From: Rhodocyclaceae bacterium
Lineage (GTDB): Bacteria > Pseudomonadota > Gammaproteobacteria > Burkholderiales > Rhodocyclaceae
Length of the DNA stretch: 43,797 nucleotides
Direction of reading: 5' to 3'
Assembly (NCBI GenBank): GCA_018261935.1
Contig: JAGTRP010000028.1
Span: 1-43,797, forward strand
The translations under genes and the position numbers were made by a program. The notes beneath the pieces were generated by a model, which saw only the letters and a program-made list of their open reading frames with translations, had not been told where the DNA came from and ran no database searches. How positions within the stretch are numbered: position 1 is the first letter of the stretch; the number at the start of each line of letters is the position of its first letter. Of this stretch, positions 16,265 to 26,563 are shown piece after piece.

Positions 16265-17961
16265 TGCCAGCCGCTTCCTCGACAAAACAGCTGCCCATCC
16301 AGCCCGCGCTGCTGCAGCGTTTCCGCCTTGGCGGCGTCTCCTTGAAGGACGACCTCGTCGCCGGCATCACGGTCTCGCTGGTCGCCATCCCCCAGTCCCT
16401 CGCCTATGCCCAGTTGGCAGGCGTACCGGCTTACTTTGGCCTTTACGCGGCCTTGATCCCCACCGTAGTGGGCGCGCTGTTCGGTTCCTCGCGACAGCTT
16501 TCCACCGGGCCCGTGGCGATGACCTCGCTGCTGACGGCTGCCAGCGTGGCGCCCCTAGCGGCCCACGGCAGCGAGGCCTTCTATTCTTACGTCATTCTCC
16601 TGGCCCTGCTGTCAGGGGTTTTCCAGATCGTCTTCGGCGTGCTGCGCGCCGGTATCCTGCTCAATTTCCTGTCGCATCCGGTGCTGATGGGCTTCATCAA
16701 CGCCGCGGCGCTGATCATCGGCCTGTCGCAACTGCCGACCCTGCTGGGCATACCGGCCCCGCAATCCGAGCATTTCCTGGTGGACATCTGGCAGGTTGTC
16801 TCCCACATCGACGCCGTCCATGAGATCTCTCTCGGTTTCGGCATGGCGGCGATTCTCATGTTGATGGGATTCAAGAAATTCATGCCGCGCCTGCCGGGCG
16901 TACTGATTACCGTGGCGCTGCTGACCTGTGTGAGCTTCACCCTGGGCTTTGCCAACATGGGAGGGCGCGTGGTCGGAGCCATACCGCAAGGCCTGCCGAG
17001 TTTCAGCGTGCCGCCGCTGGAACTGCACGCGACCATGGAACTGCTGCCGGCCGCTTTCGTCATCGCCCTGATCAGTTTCATGGAGGCGATGTCCAGTGCG
17101 AAAGTCATCGCCGTCAAGACACGCCAGCGCTGGGACGAGAACAAGGAGCTGATCGGCCAGGGGCTCGCCAAAGTGGCGGCAGCCTTCAGCCATTCGATGC
17201 CGGTGAGCGGCTCGTTCTCGCGCTCCGCGCTGAACCTGGCGTCGGATGCGAAGTCGCCCCTGTCCTCGGTGATTTCAGCGGTATTCGTCCTGCTGGCGCT
17301 GCTGTTTTTCACGCCCCTGCTTTACCACCTGCCCAAGCCGGTCCTGGCGGCCATCATCATGATGGCGGTCATCGGCCTGATCAACTTCCGCACCATCGTC
17401 AATGCCTGGCACGCCAACCGCGATGACGGCATCGCCGCGCTGGTGACCTTCGTCGCCACCTTGGCTTTCGCACCGAACATCCAGAACGGCATCCTGACCG
17501 GCATCATCCTTTCCCTGTCGCTGCTGCTCTACCGCATGATGCGCCCCCACGTGGCGATACTCGGCATGGATGGCGACGCCAGGCTCCGTGATGCCGGCCG
17601 GCATGGCCTGCCGCCCCTGCACCCGAAGCTCGGCGCCATCCGCTTTGACGGCGCCTTGCGCTTCGTCAACGTCTCCTACTTCGAGGACGCGCTGCTGCAA
17701 CTGGAACGGGAAAACCCCGACATCAGCCATATCCTCGTCAAATCGAGCGGCATCAACGAGCTCGACGCCTCGGGGGTGGAGATGCTGTTGAGCCTGATCG
17801 GCCGCTTCAAGAACAACGGCGTCACGCTGGCCTTCAGCGGCATCAAGCCGCAGGTTTATGAAGTCATGGTCCGCACCGGCCTCATCAAAACGATCGGCGA
17901 GGGCAACATTTTCGCCAGCGACCAGGAAGCATGGGAAACGCTGAGGCAGAAACTGGCATAG
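16264..17961 (+). CDS. SulP/SLC26-family anion transporter with STAS domain
   Basis: The 565-residue protein has a membrane domain of about 12-14 helices with the SulP signature near the N-terminus (I-P-Q-S-L-A-Y-A-Q-L-A-G, then P-A-Y-F-G-L-Y-A-A). The conserved half-helix S-T-G-P-V-A follows, and G-S-F-S-R-S-A-L-N lies mid-protein. A cytoplasmic STAS domain (about 455-560) carries I-N-E-L-D-A-S-G-V-E. SulP members move sulfate, bicarbonate or dicarboxylates; the substrate cannot be assigned from sequence. The ATG at 16264 is preferred to upstream ones because CGGGGA lies six bases before it and because it overlaps the preceding small frame. It is divergent from the sensor kinase pair, which may regulate it. 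The gene ends 28 bp from the convergent trmA and lies inside the block bounded by the two trmA 3' ends. Confidence 0.92.
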   Translation: MPAASSTKQLPIQPALLQRFRLGGVSLKDDLVAGITVSLVAIPQSLAYAQLAGVPAYFGLYAALIPTVVGALFGSSRQLSTGPVAMTSLLTAASVAPLAAHGSEAFYSYVILLALLSGVFQIVFGVLRAGILLNFLSHPVLMGFINAAALIIGLSQLPTLLGIPAPQSEHFLVDIWQVVSHIDAVHEISLGFGMAAILMLMGFKKFMPRLPGVLITVALLTCVSFTLGFANMGGRVVGAIPQGLPSFSVPPLELHATMELLPAAFVIALISFMEAMSSAKVIAVKTRQRWDENKELIGQGLAKVAAAFSHSMPVSGSFSRSALNLASDAKSPLSSVISAVFVLLALLFFTPLLYHLPKPVLAAIIMMAVIGLINFRTIVNAWHANRDDGIAALVTFVATLAFAPNIQNGILTGIILSLSLLLYRMMRPHVAILGMDGDARLRDAGRHGLPPLHPKLGAIRFDGALRFVNVSYFEDALLQLERENPDISHILVKSSGINELDASGVEMLLSLIGRFKNNGVTLAFSGIKPQVYEVMVRTGLIKTIGEGNIFASDQEAWETLRQKLA

Positions 17962-17989
17962 GCGCCATCTTTCAGCGACGAGTTGTTGC

Positions 17990-19078
17990 CTACCTCCGCT
18001 TGAGCAGCAGCCCGCACTCCAGATGGTGGGTATAGGGGAACTGGTCGAAGGCGGCTGCGGCGGCGATGCGGTGGGCCCCCTGCAGGGCGGCGACGTTGTC
18101 CCGCAGGGTCTGCGGGTTGCAGGAGATGTACAGGATATTGTCGAAACCGCTGGCCAGCTCCAGGGTGACCGGGTCCAGGCCGCTGCGGGGCGGGTCCACG
18201 AAGAGTGTCGAGAACCGGTAGGCGCCGAGATCGATGTCCTTCAGGCGCTGGAAGGTTTCGCGGCCGGCCAGGGCGGCGCTGATCTCGTCGCTCGCCAGGC
18301 GCACCAGGGCGGTGTTGGCGATGCCGTTGGCGGCGAGGTTGTAATTGGCCGCCTGCACCCCGGTCTTGCTGACCTCAGTGGCCAGCACCTTGCCGAAGAG
18401 GGGCGCGAGGGCGACGGTGAAGTTGCCGTTGCCGCAGTAGAGCTCCAGGAGGTCGCCCCCCAGGGAAGCGGCCTGGGCGCGGGCCCAGCCCAGCATCTGG
18501 CGGTTCACCCCACCGTTGGGCTGGCTGAAGCTGCCTTCCAGCTGCTGGTAGCGGAGTTCCCGGCCGTCCAGCTCGAACCGCTCCAGCACCCAGTCCCGCT
18601 CCAGCACCACCTTCTGCCCCCGGCTGCGGCCGATGATGCCAATCCCCATCTCCGCCGCCAGGGCCCGGGCTGCAACCTCCCATTCCTCGCCGAGGGGGCG
18701 GTGGTAGATCAGGGTCACCAGGAGCTCGCCACTCAGGGTGGCCAGGAATTCGACGGCGTACAGGCGCTTCTTCAGGATGTCGCTGGCCAGCAGCCGTTCC
18801 TTGAGGCGCGGCATGGCGGCGCAGATAGCGGCGTCGGCAGCCGGGAAGTCGGCCATGAGGATGGGCCGCTTGGGGTTCTCCGGATCGAACATGGCGTAGT
18901 CGAGCTCGTCGCCATGGTGCCAGATGCGGAACTCCGCCCGCAGCCGGTAATGGAGCGGTTCCGAGGCGAAGACCGCCGGCTCGGGGAGGTCGAGGGGCGC
19001 GAAGTCGCCCTTGAAGCGGGCGACCTTGTCGGCCAGTTGGGAGGGGTAGAGGGCGGGGTCGAAAACGGGAAGCGGCAT
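17990..19078 (-). CDS. trmA: tRNA (uracil-54-C5)-methyltransferase TrmA
   Basis: The 362-residue protein matches E. coli TrmA end to end. TrmA uses S-adenosylmethionine to make 5-methyluridine at position 54 in the T-loop of tRNA. Visible markers are the substrate region F-R-I-W-H-H-G, S-F-S-Q-P-N-G-G-V-N, the SAM motif L-L-E-L-Y-C-G-N-G-N-F-T, D-P-P-R-S-G-L, the nucleophile in I-S-C-N-P-Q-T-L (Cys320) and the general base Glu354 in H-H-L-E-C-G. It lies 25 bp after ycaO on the same strand, probably one transcript. Its last 26 codons have a diverged second copy at 12791-12871, so the 3' end may have been rebuilt by recombination or brought in with the SulP block. Confidence 0.97.
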   Translation of the reverse strand: MPLPVFDPALYPSQLADKVARFKGDFAPLDLPEPAVFASEPLHYRLRAEFRIWHHGDELDYAMFDPENPKRPILMADFPAADAAICAAMPRLKERLLASDILKKRLYAVEFLATLSGELLVTLIYHRPLGEEWEVAARALAAEMGIGIIGRSRGQKVVLERDWVLERFELDGRELRYQQLEGSFSQPNGGVNRQMLGWARAQAASLGGDLLELYCGNGNFTVALAPLFGKVLATEVSKTGVQAANYNLAANGIANTALVRLASDEISAALAGRETFQRLKDIDLGAYRFSTLFVDPPRSGLDPVTLELASGFDNILYISCNPQTLRDNVAALQGAHRIAAAAAFDQFPYTHHLECGLLLKRR

Positions 19079-19103
19079 GCTGAGCTACGGGCAAATCAGA
19101 GGG

Positions 19104-20822
19104 TTACAGGTGGGCGGCGTGGGCCTTGGCGTATTCGGCGAGAAGGCGCCGGTGCGCTTCGCAGCCCTTCAGGTCGAGGCCGGGGGAAGTCAGTCCAAAG
19201 AAGCGGACCTGGCCGTCGATGAGGTCGGCGGCCATATCCAGGGTTTCGTCGCCGTAGAGACCGACCAGGGCTCCTTCGTAGGCATCCGGGTCATCCATTT
19301 CGAGCAAGGTGGCGATGCACTGGTAGGTGCGGCGGCGGCCGGCGTCGAGCTGCTCGAACTGGCGCACCCATTCGCAGCCTTCAAGGATGGCGTCCTTGTC
19401 GCCGATGGCCAGGGCGAGCAGGGTCTTCAGTTCGCCGACCCGCAGGTCTTCCCACAGGGACCCGGCATCCGGGGCGAGGCCGATGAGGGCGGCGACGGGA
19501 CGCTCGTCGGCCAGGTTCATTTCGTTCAGGGTGTCGAGGAGCTGGGCGCACTCCCCCTCGTCCAGCTCGGCCAGGTGCAGGATGGCCGGGCGCACGACGG
19601 CGCCGGCGCTGTTGTTCTCCCATTCCAGGTCATCCACCGGATAGATCTCCGACATGCCGGGGACCAGGATGCGGCAGGCGTAGACGCCGAGGTGCTCGAA
19701 ATCGGCGACGTAGATGTCGTAGCCGTCTTCCTGGACGCGCTGGCACAGCCAGGCGTAATCGTCGGCGGTGGTGGCTGTGAAATTCCAGTCCGCGAAGTCG
19801 AAGTCGGCGGCCTCGTTGAAGAATTTCCAATGGACGAGACCGCTGGAGTCCACGAAGTGGATTTCGATATTGGGCGCGCTGGCCACCTCCTCCAGGTCGA
19901 AGCCCGGGGGCGGGAAGCCGTCGAGGGCGGCCAGGGCGCGGCCCTGGAGCAATTCGGTGAGGGCCCGTTCAAGGGCGACCTCGAAGCGCGGATGGGCGCC
20001 GAAGCTGGCGAAGACGCCCTGGTCATGGGGATTGAGCATGGTCACGCACATCACCGGGTAGCGGCCGCCCAGGGAGGCGTCCTTGACCAGGATGCCGAAG
20101 CCGGCCTCCCGCAGGCCCTGGATGCCGGCGGCGATGGCCGGGTAGCGGGCGATGACTTCCTCCGGCACCTCCGGCAGGCACAGGCCTTCGGCAATCACCT
20201 TGAACTTGACGTGGCGCTCCAGGATTTCGGAAAGGGCCTGGGCCCGGGCCTCGGCCAGGGTGTTGCCGGCGGACATGCCGTTGCTGACATAGAGGTTGCC
20301 GATGATATTGACCGGAAAGAAGACCTCGGCCCCGTCCCGCTGGCGGACGTAAGGCAGGGCGCAGATGCCGCGCTCGTAGTTGCCGGTATTGAGATCCACC
20401 AGGGCCTCGGCCGGGATGCTGCCTTCCGGGTTGTAGAAGGCCTGCAGCTCCGGGGTCAGCAGTTCCTCCGGCCAGGCGTCGCCGGCGATGGGGAACCAGC
20501 GCTCCCGCGGGTAATGGGCAAAAGCCCGGTGGGCAGCGGCCTCCCCCAGGTAGTAGTGGTTCCAGAAGTAGTTGGTGGACAGGCGCTCGAAGAATTCCCC
20601 CAGGGCGCTGGCGTGGGCGGCCAGCTTGGTGGCCCCCTTGCCGTTGGTGAACATCAGGTGGCAGTCCCGGTTGCGCACATGCACGGACCAGACGTTATCC
20701 ACCGGGTTGAGCCAGGAACACTCCTCCACCACGAAGCCGCGGGCGGCCAACTTGGCCTGCATGGTGGCGATGGAATGCTCGAGGGAGGCATCCTTGCCCG
20801 GAATGAAATGTTCGTTTTGCAT
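19104..20822 (-). CDS. ycaO: YcaO-domain protein, E. coli YcaO type
   Basis: The 572-residue protein aligns with E. coli YcaO (586 residues) from its first residues: F-I-P-G-K-D-A at the start, F-T-N-G-K-G-A-T-K, A-L-G-E-F-F-E-R-L-S-T-N-Y-F, N-I-I-G-N-L-Y-V-S-N-G-M-S-A-G-N-T, and D-S-S-G-L. The ATP-binding YcaO core fills about residues 1-400, and a helical TPR-like C-terminal region follows. YcaO domains use ATP to activate backbone amides. E. coli YcaO has no leader-peptide substrate and has been linked to beta-methylthiolation of ribosomal protein S12 with RimO. The C-terminal P-x-P-x-P of azoline-forming YcaO enzymes is absent here, and no precursor peptide or dehydrogenase is nearby. The start is chosen by homology because the ribosome site is weak. 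The gene is divergent from ahpC across the OxyR-like site. Confidence 0.95.
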   Translation of the reverse strand: MQNEHFIPGKDASLEHSIATMQAKLAARGFVVEECSWLNPVDNVWSVHVRNRDCHLMFTNGKGATKLAAHASALGEFFERLSTNYFWNHYYLGEAAAHRAFAHYPRERWFPIAGDAWPEELLTPELQAFYNPEGSIPAEALVDLNTGNYERGICALPYVRQRDGAEVFFPVNIIGNLYVSNGMSAGNTLAEARAQALSEILERHVKFKVIAEGLCLPEVPEEVIARYPAIAAGIQGLREAGFGILVKDASLGGRYPVMCVTMLNPHDQGVFASFGAHPRFEVALERALTELLQGRALAALDGFPPPGFDLEEVASAPNIEIHFVDSSGLVHWKFFNEAADFDFADWNFTATTADDYAWLCQRVQEDGYDIYVADFEHLGVYACRILVPGMSEIYPVDDLEWENNSAGAVVRPAILHLAELDEGECAQLLDTLNEMNLADERPVAALIGLAPDAGSLWEDLRVGELKTLLALAIGDKDAILEGCEWVRQFEQLDAGRRRTYQCIATLLEMDDPDAYEGALVGLYGDETLDMAADLIDGQVRFFGLTSPGLDLKGCEAHRRLLAEYAKAHAAHL

Positions 20823-20939
20823 GGGGGTTCTGGAGGACAGCTTTTCGTGAGGCTCGCAGTTTAAGGCCGCCGGGCCGAAATGGCAGGGCCAAATTGCGCT
20901 TTGCGCCAGAAAACCGGTTCCTGACCGCCCGGCGATTAA

Positions 20940-20976
20940 ATAGCGCAAAACTATCATCTGATTAGAAAATATCAAT
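20940..20976 (+). promoter_or_regulatory. OxyR-type operator between ycaO and ahpC
   Basis: The sequence reads ATAG-N7-CTAT-N7-TTAG-N7-CAAT, matching 14 of the 16 conserved bases of the OxyR tetramer site (ATAG-N7-CTAT repeated with N7 spacing). It ends directly before the -35 hexamer of the ahpC promoter, the geometry of OxyR-activated promoters. It lies 118 bp upstream of the divergent ycaO start, so it could also affect ycaO. Confidence 0.8.
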
Positions 20977-21005
20977 TTGTTAAATAATCAGGCGCTTTCT
21001 AGTAT
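20977..21005 (+). promoter_or_regulatory. Probable ahpC promoter (-35 TTGTTA, -10 TAGTAT)
   Basis: TTGTTA at 20977-20982 and TAGTAT at 21000-21005 are separated by 17 bp; each matches four of six consensus bases. A weak core promoter right after an OxyR-type operator fits activator-dependent transcription. The leader to the ATG would be about 40 bases and contains AAAAGGAGA. Confidence 0.6.
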
Positions 21006-21051
21006 TGAGCTGTCTTCAATCTGCCTGCCAACCCCAAAAGGAGAAACTGCA

Positions 21052-21615
21052 ATGGCAATCATCAACAGCAAGATCAAGCCCTTCACCGCCCAGGCCTACC
21101 ACAACGGCAAGTTCGTCACCGTCACCGACAACGACCTCAAGGGCAAATGGTCCGTGGTGTTCTTCTATCCGGCCGACTTCACCTTCGTCTGCCCGACCGA
21201 ACTGGGCGACATGGCCGACCTGTACCCGGAATTCCAGAAGGCCGGCGTCGAAGTCTATTCCGTTTCCACCGACACCCACTTCACCCACAAGGCCTGGCAC
21301 GACACCTCCGACACCATCAAGAAGATCAAGTACCCGATGGTCGGCGACCCCACCGGCACCCTCACCCGCAATTTCGACGTGATGATCGAGGAAGAAGGCC
21401 TGGCCCTGCGCGGCACCTTCGTCATCAACCCGGAGGGCGAGATCAAGGTGGCCGAGATCCACGACCTGGGCATCGGCCGCGACGCTTCCGAGCTGCTCAG
21501 GAAGGTCAAGGCCGCCCAGTACGTCGCCACCCACCCGGGCGAAGTCTGCCCGGCCAAGTGGAAGGAAGGCGAAGCCACCCTGTCCCCGTCCCTGGACCTG
21601 GTCGGCAAGATCTAA
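21052..21615 (+). CDS. ahpC: Alkyl hydroperoxide reductase subunit C (2-Cys peroxiredoxin)
   Basis: The 187-residue protein has the typical AhpC length and sequence. The peroxidatic cysteine is Cys47 in F-V-C-P-T-E-L and the resolving cysteine is Cys166 in G-E-V-C-P-A-K-W. It reduces hydrogen peroxide, organic hydroperoxides and peroxynitrite in the cytosol and is recycled by AhpF. The frame is open further upstream, but AAAAGGAGA about six bases before the ATG and the family N-terminus ([10 protein letters not shown]) fix the start. An OxyR-type operator and promoter lie just upstream. ahpF follows after 106 bp containing two strong hairpins. Codon use is strongly biased (GGC, ACC, AAG, CTG), as expected for a highly expressed gene. 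Confidence 0.98.
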   Translation: MAIINSKIKPFTAQAYHNGKFVTVTDNDLKGKWSVVFFYPADFTFVCPTELGDMADLYPEFQKAGVEVYSVSTDTHFTHKAWHDTSDTIKKIKYPMVGDPTGTLTRNFDVMIEEEGLALRGTFVINPEGEIKVAEIHDLGIGRDASELLRKVKAAQYVATHPGEVCPAKWKEGEATLSPSLDLVGKI

Positions 21616-21631
21616 AGCCATCGGCGAACCG

Positions 21632-21653
21632 GCCGCTCCCGCCCGGGAGCGGC
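21632..21653 (+). terminator. Hairpin 1 between ahpC and ahpF
   Basis: GCCGCTCCC and GGGAGCGGC form a perfect nine-base stem with loop GCCC, 16 bases after the ahpC stop. No U-tract follows, so it is more likely an mRNA-stabilising or attenuating structure than a full terminator. Confidence 0.5.
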
Positions 21654-21667
21654 GTGGATTCCACCGC

Positions 21668-21692
21668 AAAGGGGCGGACTCCCCGCCCCTTT
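21668..21692 (+). terminator. Hairpin 2 between ahpC and ahpF
   Basis: AAAGGGGCGG and CCGCCCCTTT form a perfect ten-base stem around ACTCC, 30 bases before the ahpF ATG. The right arm ends in three U residues only. It would allow partial read-through and could set AhpC in excess over AhpF. Confidence 0.5.
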
Positions 21693-21721
21693 CCAGTGCA
21701 AGCCACGGAAGGAAGAAGACC

Positions 21722-23275
21722 ATGCTCGACGCCAATATCAAGGCCCAGCTCAAGGCCTACCTGGAAAAGCTGCAACGCCCCATCGAACTCGTCGCCTCCC
21801 TCGACGACAGCCCCAAGGCCCGGGAGATGGCGGACCTGCTGCAGGAGATCGCCGAGTGCTCCGACAAGATCGGCCTGCGCCGCGACGGCGACGCCGACCG
21901 GCGTCCTTCCTTCGCCATCGGCCTCCCCGGCGAAGCCGCCCGCATCAGCTTCGCCGGCATCCCCCTGGGCCATGAATTCACCTCCCTGGTGCTGGCCCTC
22001 CTCCAGGTCGGCGGCCATCCGCCCAAGGTCGAGGTGGAAGTCATCGAACAGATCAAGGCGCTGCCCGGCCCCTTCCGCTTCGAGACTTTCGTTTCCCTCT
22101 CCTGCCACAACTGTCCCGACGTGGTGCAGGCGCTGAACCTGATGGCCGTGCTCAATCCCGGCATCAGCCACACCATGATCGACGGCGCCCTCTTCCAGGA
22201 TGAGGTGGAGAGCCGCCGGATCATGGCGGTGCCGACAGTCTTCCTGAACGGCGAGGAATTCGGCCAGGGCCGCATGGGCATCGAGGAAATCGTCGCCCGG
22301 CTCGACACCGGCGCCACCGCCCGGGATGCCGAGAAGCTCGGCGCCAAAGAGCCCTTCGACGTGCTGATCGTCGGCGGCGGCCCGGCCGGCGCCTCGGCGG
22401 CCATCTATTCCGCCCGCAAGGGCATCCGCACCGGCGTCGTCGCCGAGCGCTTCGGCGGTCAGGTGCTCGATACCCTGGCCATCGAGAACTTCATCTCGGT
22501 CAAGGAGACCGACGGGCCGAAGCTGGCCGTCGCCCTGGAGCAGCATGTCAGGGAATACGCCGTGGATGTCATGAACGGCCAAAAGGCGGTGCAGCTCGTG
22601 CCGGGCGACCTGATCGAGGTCCGGCTGGAAAACGGCGCTTCCTTGAAGAGCCGGACGGTGATCCTCTCCACCGGCGCCCGCTGGCGCGAGCTCAACGTGC
22701 CGGGGGAAAGGGAATACCGGGGCAAGGGGGTGGCCTATTGCCCCCACTGCGACGGCCCCCTGTTCAAGGGCAGGCGGGTGGCGGTGGTCGGCGGCGGCAA
22801 TTCCGGCGTCGAGGCGGCCATCGACCTGGCCGGGATCGTCGCCCACGTCACCCTGCTCGAATTCGCCGACCAGTTGAAGGCCGATGCCGTGCTGCAGAAG
22901 AAGCTCTTCAGCCTGCCCAATGTCACCGTCGTCACCGACGCCCAGACCACGGCGGTGAGCGGCGACGGCAGCAAGGTGAATGGCCTGCTCTACAAGGACC
23001 GCAAGACCAACGAGGTCAAGGGCGTCGATGTGGACGGCGTCTTCGTCCAGATCGGCCTATTGCCCAACACCGACTGGCTGCAGGGCACGGTGGATCTCTC
23101 CCGGTTTGGCGAAATCCAGATCGACGCCCGGGGCCAGACCTCGGTGCCCGGCGTGTTCGCCGCCGGGGACTGCACCACGGTGCCCTTCAAGCAGATCGTC
23201 ATCGCCATGGGCGCCGGGGCCACCGCTTCCCTGTCCGCCTTCGACCACCTGATCCGGGCGACGGCGCCGGCCTGA
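21722..23275 (+). CDS. ahpF: Alkyl hydroperoxide reductase subunit F
   Basis: The 517-residue protein has the full AhpF layout. An N-terminal tandem thioredoxin-fold domain has its redox pair in C-H-N-C (Cys128, Cys131). It is followed by a thioredoxin-reductase-like part with the FAD motif [10 protein letters not shown] near residue 217, the disulfide C-P-H-C-D-G-P (Cys340, Cys343), the NADH motif [10 protein letters not shown] and a C-terminal G-V-F-A-A-G-D-C-T. It passes electrons from NADH through FAD and two disulfides to AhpC. GGAAGGAAG precedes the ATG. The gene is read from the ahpC promoter through two hairpins, or possibly from a weak promoter of its own. It ends 28 bp from the convergent acr3. 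Confidence 0.98.
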   Translation: MLDANIKAQLKAYLEKLQRPIELVASLDDSPKAREMADLLQEIAECSDKIGLRRDGDADRRPSFAIGLPGEAARISFAGIPLGHEFTSLVLALLQVGGHPPKVEVEVIEQIKALPGPFRFETFVSLSCHNCPDVVQALNLMAVLNPGISHTMIDGALFQDEVESRRIMAVPTVFLNGEEFGQGRMGIEEIVARLDTGATARDAEKLGAKEPFDVLIVGGGPAGASAAIYSARKGIRTGVVAERFGGQVLDTLAIENFISVKETDGPKLAVALEQHVREYAVDVMNGQKAVQLVPGDLIEVRLENGASLKSRTVILSTGARWRELNVPGEREYRGKGVAYCPHCDGPLFKGRRVAVVGGGNSGVEAAIDLAGIVAHVTLLEFADQLKADAVLQKKLFSLPNVTVVTDAQTTAVSGDGSKVNGLLYKDRKTNEVKGVDVDGVFVQIGLLPNTDWLQGTVDLSRFGEIQIDARGQTSVPGVFAAGDCTTVPFKQIVIAMGAGATASLSAFDHLIRATAPA

Positions 23276-23303
23276 GGAAACGGCCCCCCGGGGCCTGCAC
23301 CGG

Positions 23304-24355
<1,052 letters not shown>

Positions 24356-24359
<4 letters not shown>

Positions 24360-26149
24360 GGTTCCTCCTGTTCCGTGGCCGGAAGGCAATCGACCAGGGC
24401 CCGCAGGCGCTCCACGCCGACCGGTTCCTCCCGCAGCAGCGGCACGACGGCATAGCGAACTGCCTGCCGATGGGCCACTTCGTCGATTTGCGCCAATTCC
24501 CCGATCGCCCGCTGGCGCAGCAGGGGCGAAGCGGACTGGACGGCGGCCAGGCTGTTGTTGACGATCCAGGCCCAGGGCTCGATCCCCGCCCGGCGCAGAT
24601 CCGCCTGCAGGTTGGCCGCTTCCAGGACGGGGGTGGTTTCGGCCAGGGTAACGATGAGGACCTTGGTCTGCCGGGAATCCTGCAACTGCATCATCGGCGT
24701 GGTGTAGTGCATGCCCTTGCCGCCCATCTGGCGGGCAATCTCCCGGTGATAGGCCCCGGTCGCATCCAGGAGCAGCAGGGTATGGCCCGTCGGCGCCGTA
24801 TCCATGACCACGTACTTCTTCCCAGCCTCGCGGATGATCCGCGAAAAGGCCTGGAAGACGGCGATTTCCTCGGTGCAGGGGGAGCGCAGGTCCTCCTCCA
24901 GGAGGGCTCGCCCCTGGGCATCCAGGGTCGCGCCCTTGGTCTCCATGACGTGCCGGCGATAGCGCTCGGTCTCCACCTGGGGATCGATGCGGCTGACCGT
25001 CAAGTGCTCCAGGCTCCCCGCCAGGGTCTCCGCCAGATGGGCGGCCGGGTCCGAGGTGGTGAGGTGAACCGGCAGGCCCCGGCTCGCCAATTCGACGGCG
25101 ATGGCCGCGGCCACGGTGGTCTTGCCGACGCCGCCCTTGCCCATCAGCATCACCAGTCCGTGGCCATCCGCCGCGATGCCATCCACCAGGGCCGACAGTT
25201 TCGGCACATTCGAAAGCTCGGCTGGTGCCGCGGCTGCAGAGGCATCGCCGCGGCCGGAATCCTCGGCTGAAACGAGCAGTTTCCGGAGGGCATCGAGGCC
25301 GACCAGGTTGAATGGCTGCAAGGCGATGCGGTCCCCGGGCAAGGGCTGCAGCACGGCGGGAAGGTCACGCAACGCCGCCTGTTCCCGATCGAAGATGGAT
25401 TTCGCCAGCCGATCGTCGCCCACGGCGCTGGCGGGCAGGATGCCGTTGATGACCAGATACTGCCGCTTCAGGCCGATGGCGGCCAATTCCTCGTGGGTGC
25501 GGGCCACTTCCCGCAGCGTCGCGGCCTGGGCCCGCGCCACCAGGATGAGCCGGGTCCGTTCGGGATCGGCCAGGGCATCCACCGCCGCCTTGTACTGGGT
25601 CCGCTGCTTTTCGAGACCGGCCAAGGGACCGAGGCAGGAGGCATCGCCTTTGCCCGCTTCGAGAAAGCCGGTCCAGGCGCCCGGAAGCTGCAGCAGGCGG
25701 ATGGTATGGCCGGTGGGGGCGGTGTCGAAGATGATGTGATCGTAGCCGGCCACCAGGGCCGAGCCCGTCAGCAAGGCGGTGAATTCGTCGAAGGCGGCGA
25801 TTTCGGTGGTGCAGGCCCCCGACAGTTGTTCCTCGATCCCCTTGACCACGTCTTCGGGCAACAGGCCGCGCACCGGGCCGACAATCCGGTCCCGGTACGC
25901 CTGCGCGGCCGCTTGCGGGTCGATTTCCAGGGCGGACAGCCCCGGGACGCCGTCAATCGCCACCACCCGGTTGCCGATGGCCACGCCGAAGACCTGGCCG
26001 ACGTTCGAGGCCGGATCGGTGCTCACCAGCAGGACCTGGCGTCCGGCTGCGGCCAGTTGGATAGCGGTGGCGCAGGCAATCGAGGTCTTGCCGACGCCGC
26101 CCTTGCCGGTAAAGAACAAATACCGCGGCGGCTGTTCGAGGAATTTCAT
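24356..26149 (-). CDS. arsA: Arsenite-stimulated ATPase ArsA
   Basis: The 597-residue protein has two homologous halves, each with a deviant Walker A G-K-G-G-V-G-K-T (about residues 15 and 335) and the D-T-A-P-T-G-H-T signal-transduction motif. Metalloid-site cysteines are recognisable in [15 protein letters not shown] and S-P-C-T-E-E-I-A. ArsA couples ATP hydrolysis to arsenite export through the membrane partner, and ArsD delivers the metalloid. The ATG at 26149 is 15 bp after the arsD stop; a TTG at 26164 in the same frame is less likely. The stop overlaps the acr3 start. Full length with both halves intact suggests an active pump. Confidence 0.96.
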
Positions 26150-26164
26150 GGCAGGCCCGATCAA

Positions 26165-26533
26165 TCAGCAGCAGCGCTTGCCGCTGCAGGAACACTTGGC
26201 GGGCTTTTCCCCATCGGCCTTCACGGCCGATTCGATCTTGGCCCAACGCGCCAACTCGGCCCGGCTGGGATAGCGGCCGGCCAGGGCCGCCTCGCCATCC
26301 ACCAGGATGAGCGGCAAGGCTTCCTGGCCGGAGCGTTCCAGAAACCCCTTCACCACGGCATTCTGGGCGAAGGCCATCGGCTGCTGGGCCAAGTTGAAGC
26401 GCTCGATCTGGGCCCCCTGTTGCTTGGCCCAATCGACATCGGCGGTGAAAGCGACCAGTTGCTGATCGACATCGACGCCACAGACACCGGTACTGCAACA
26501 CAGGGCGGGATCGAAAATCTGAATGGTGGTCAT
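26165..26533 (-). CDS. arsD: Arsenic metallochaperone ArsD
   Basis: The 122-residue protein has the ArsD opening F-D-P-A-L-C-C-S-T-G-V-C-G (vicinal cysteines near residues 12-13 and Cys18, the arsenite-transfer site). It ends in K-C-S-C-S-G-K-R-C-C, a C-terminal cysteine cluster like the extra vicinal pairs of plasmid R773 ArsD. ArsD binds arsenite from thiols and hands it to ArsA; it is also a weak repressor. GAGGAAAACC before the ATG at 26533 favours this start over one 12 bases upstream. It sits between arsC and arsA with short gaps. Confidence 0.94.
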   Translation of the reverse strand: MTTIQIFDPALCCSTGVCGVDVDQQLVAFTADVDWAKQQGAQIERFNLAQQPMAFAQNAVVKGFLERSGQEALPLILVDGEAALAGRYPSRAELARWAKIESAVKADGEKPAKCSCSGKRCC

Positions 26534-26563
26534 GGTTTTCCTCATTTCAGGGAGAGAAAGAAG

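Noticed and set aside
19104-20822. YcaO as part of an azoline/thioamide peptide cluster
   Set aside because: It aligns end to end with the stand-alone E. coli YcaO, lacks the C-terminal P-x-P-x-P, and no precursor peptide, dehydrogenase or E1-like partner lies nearby.
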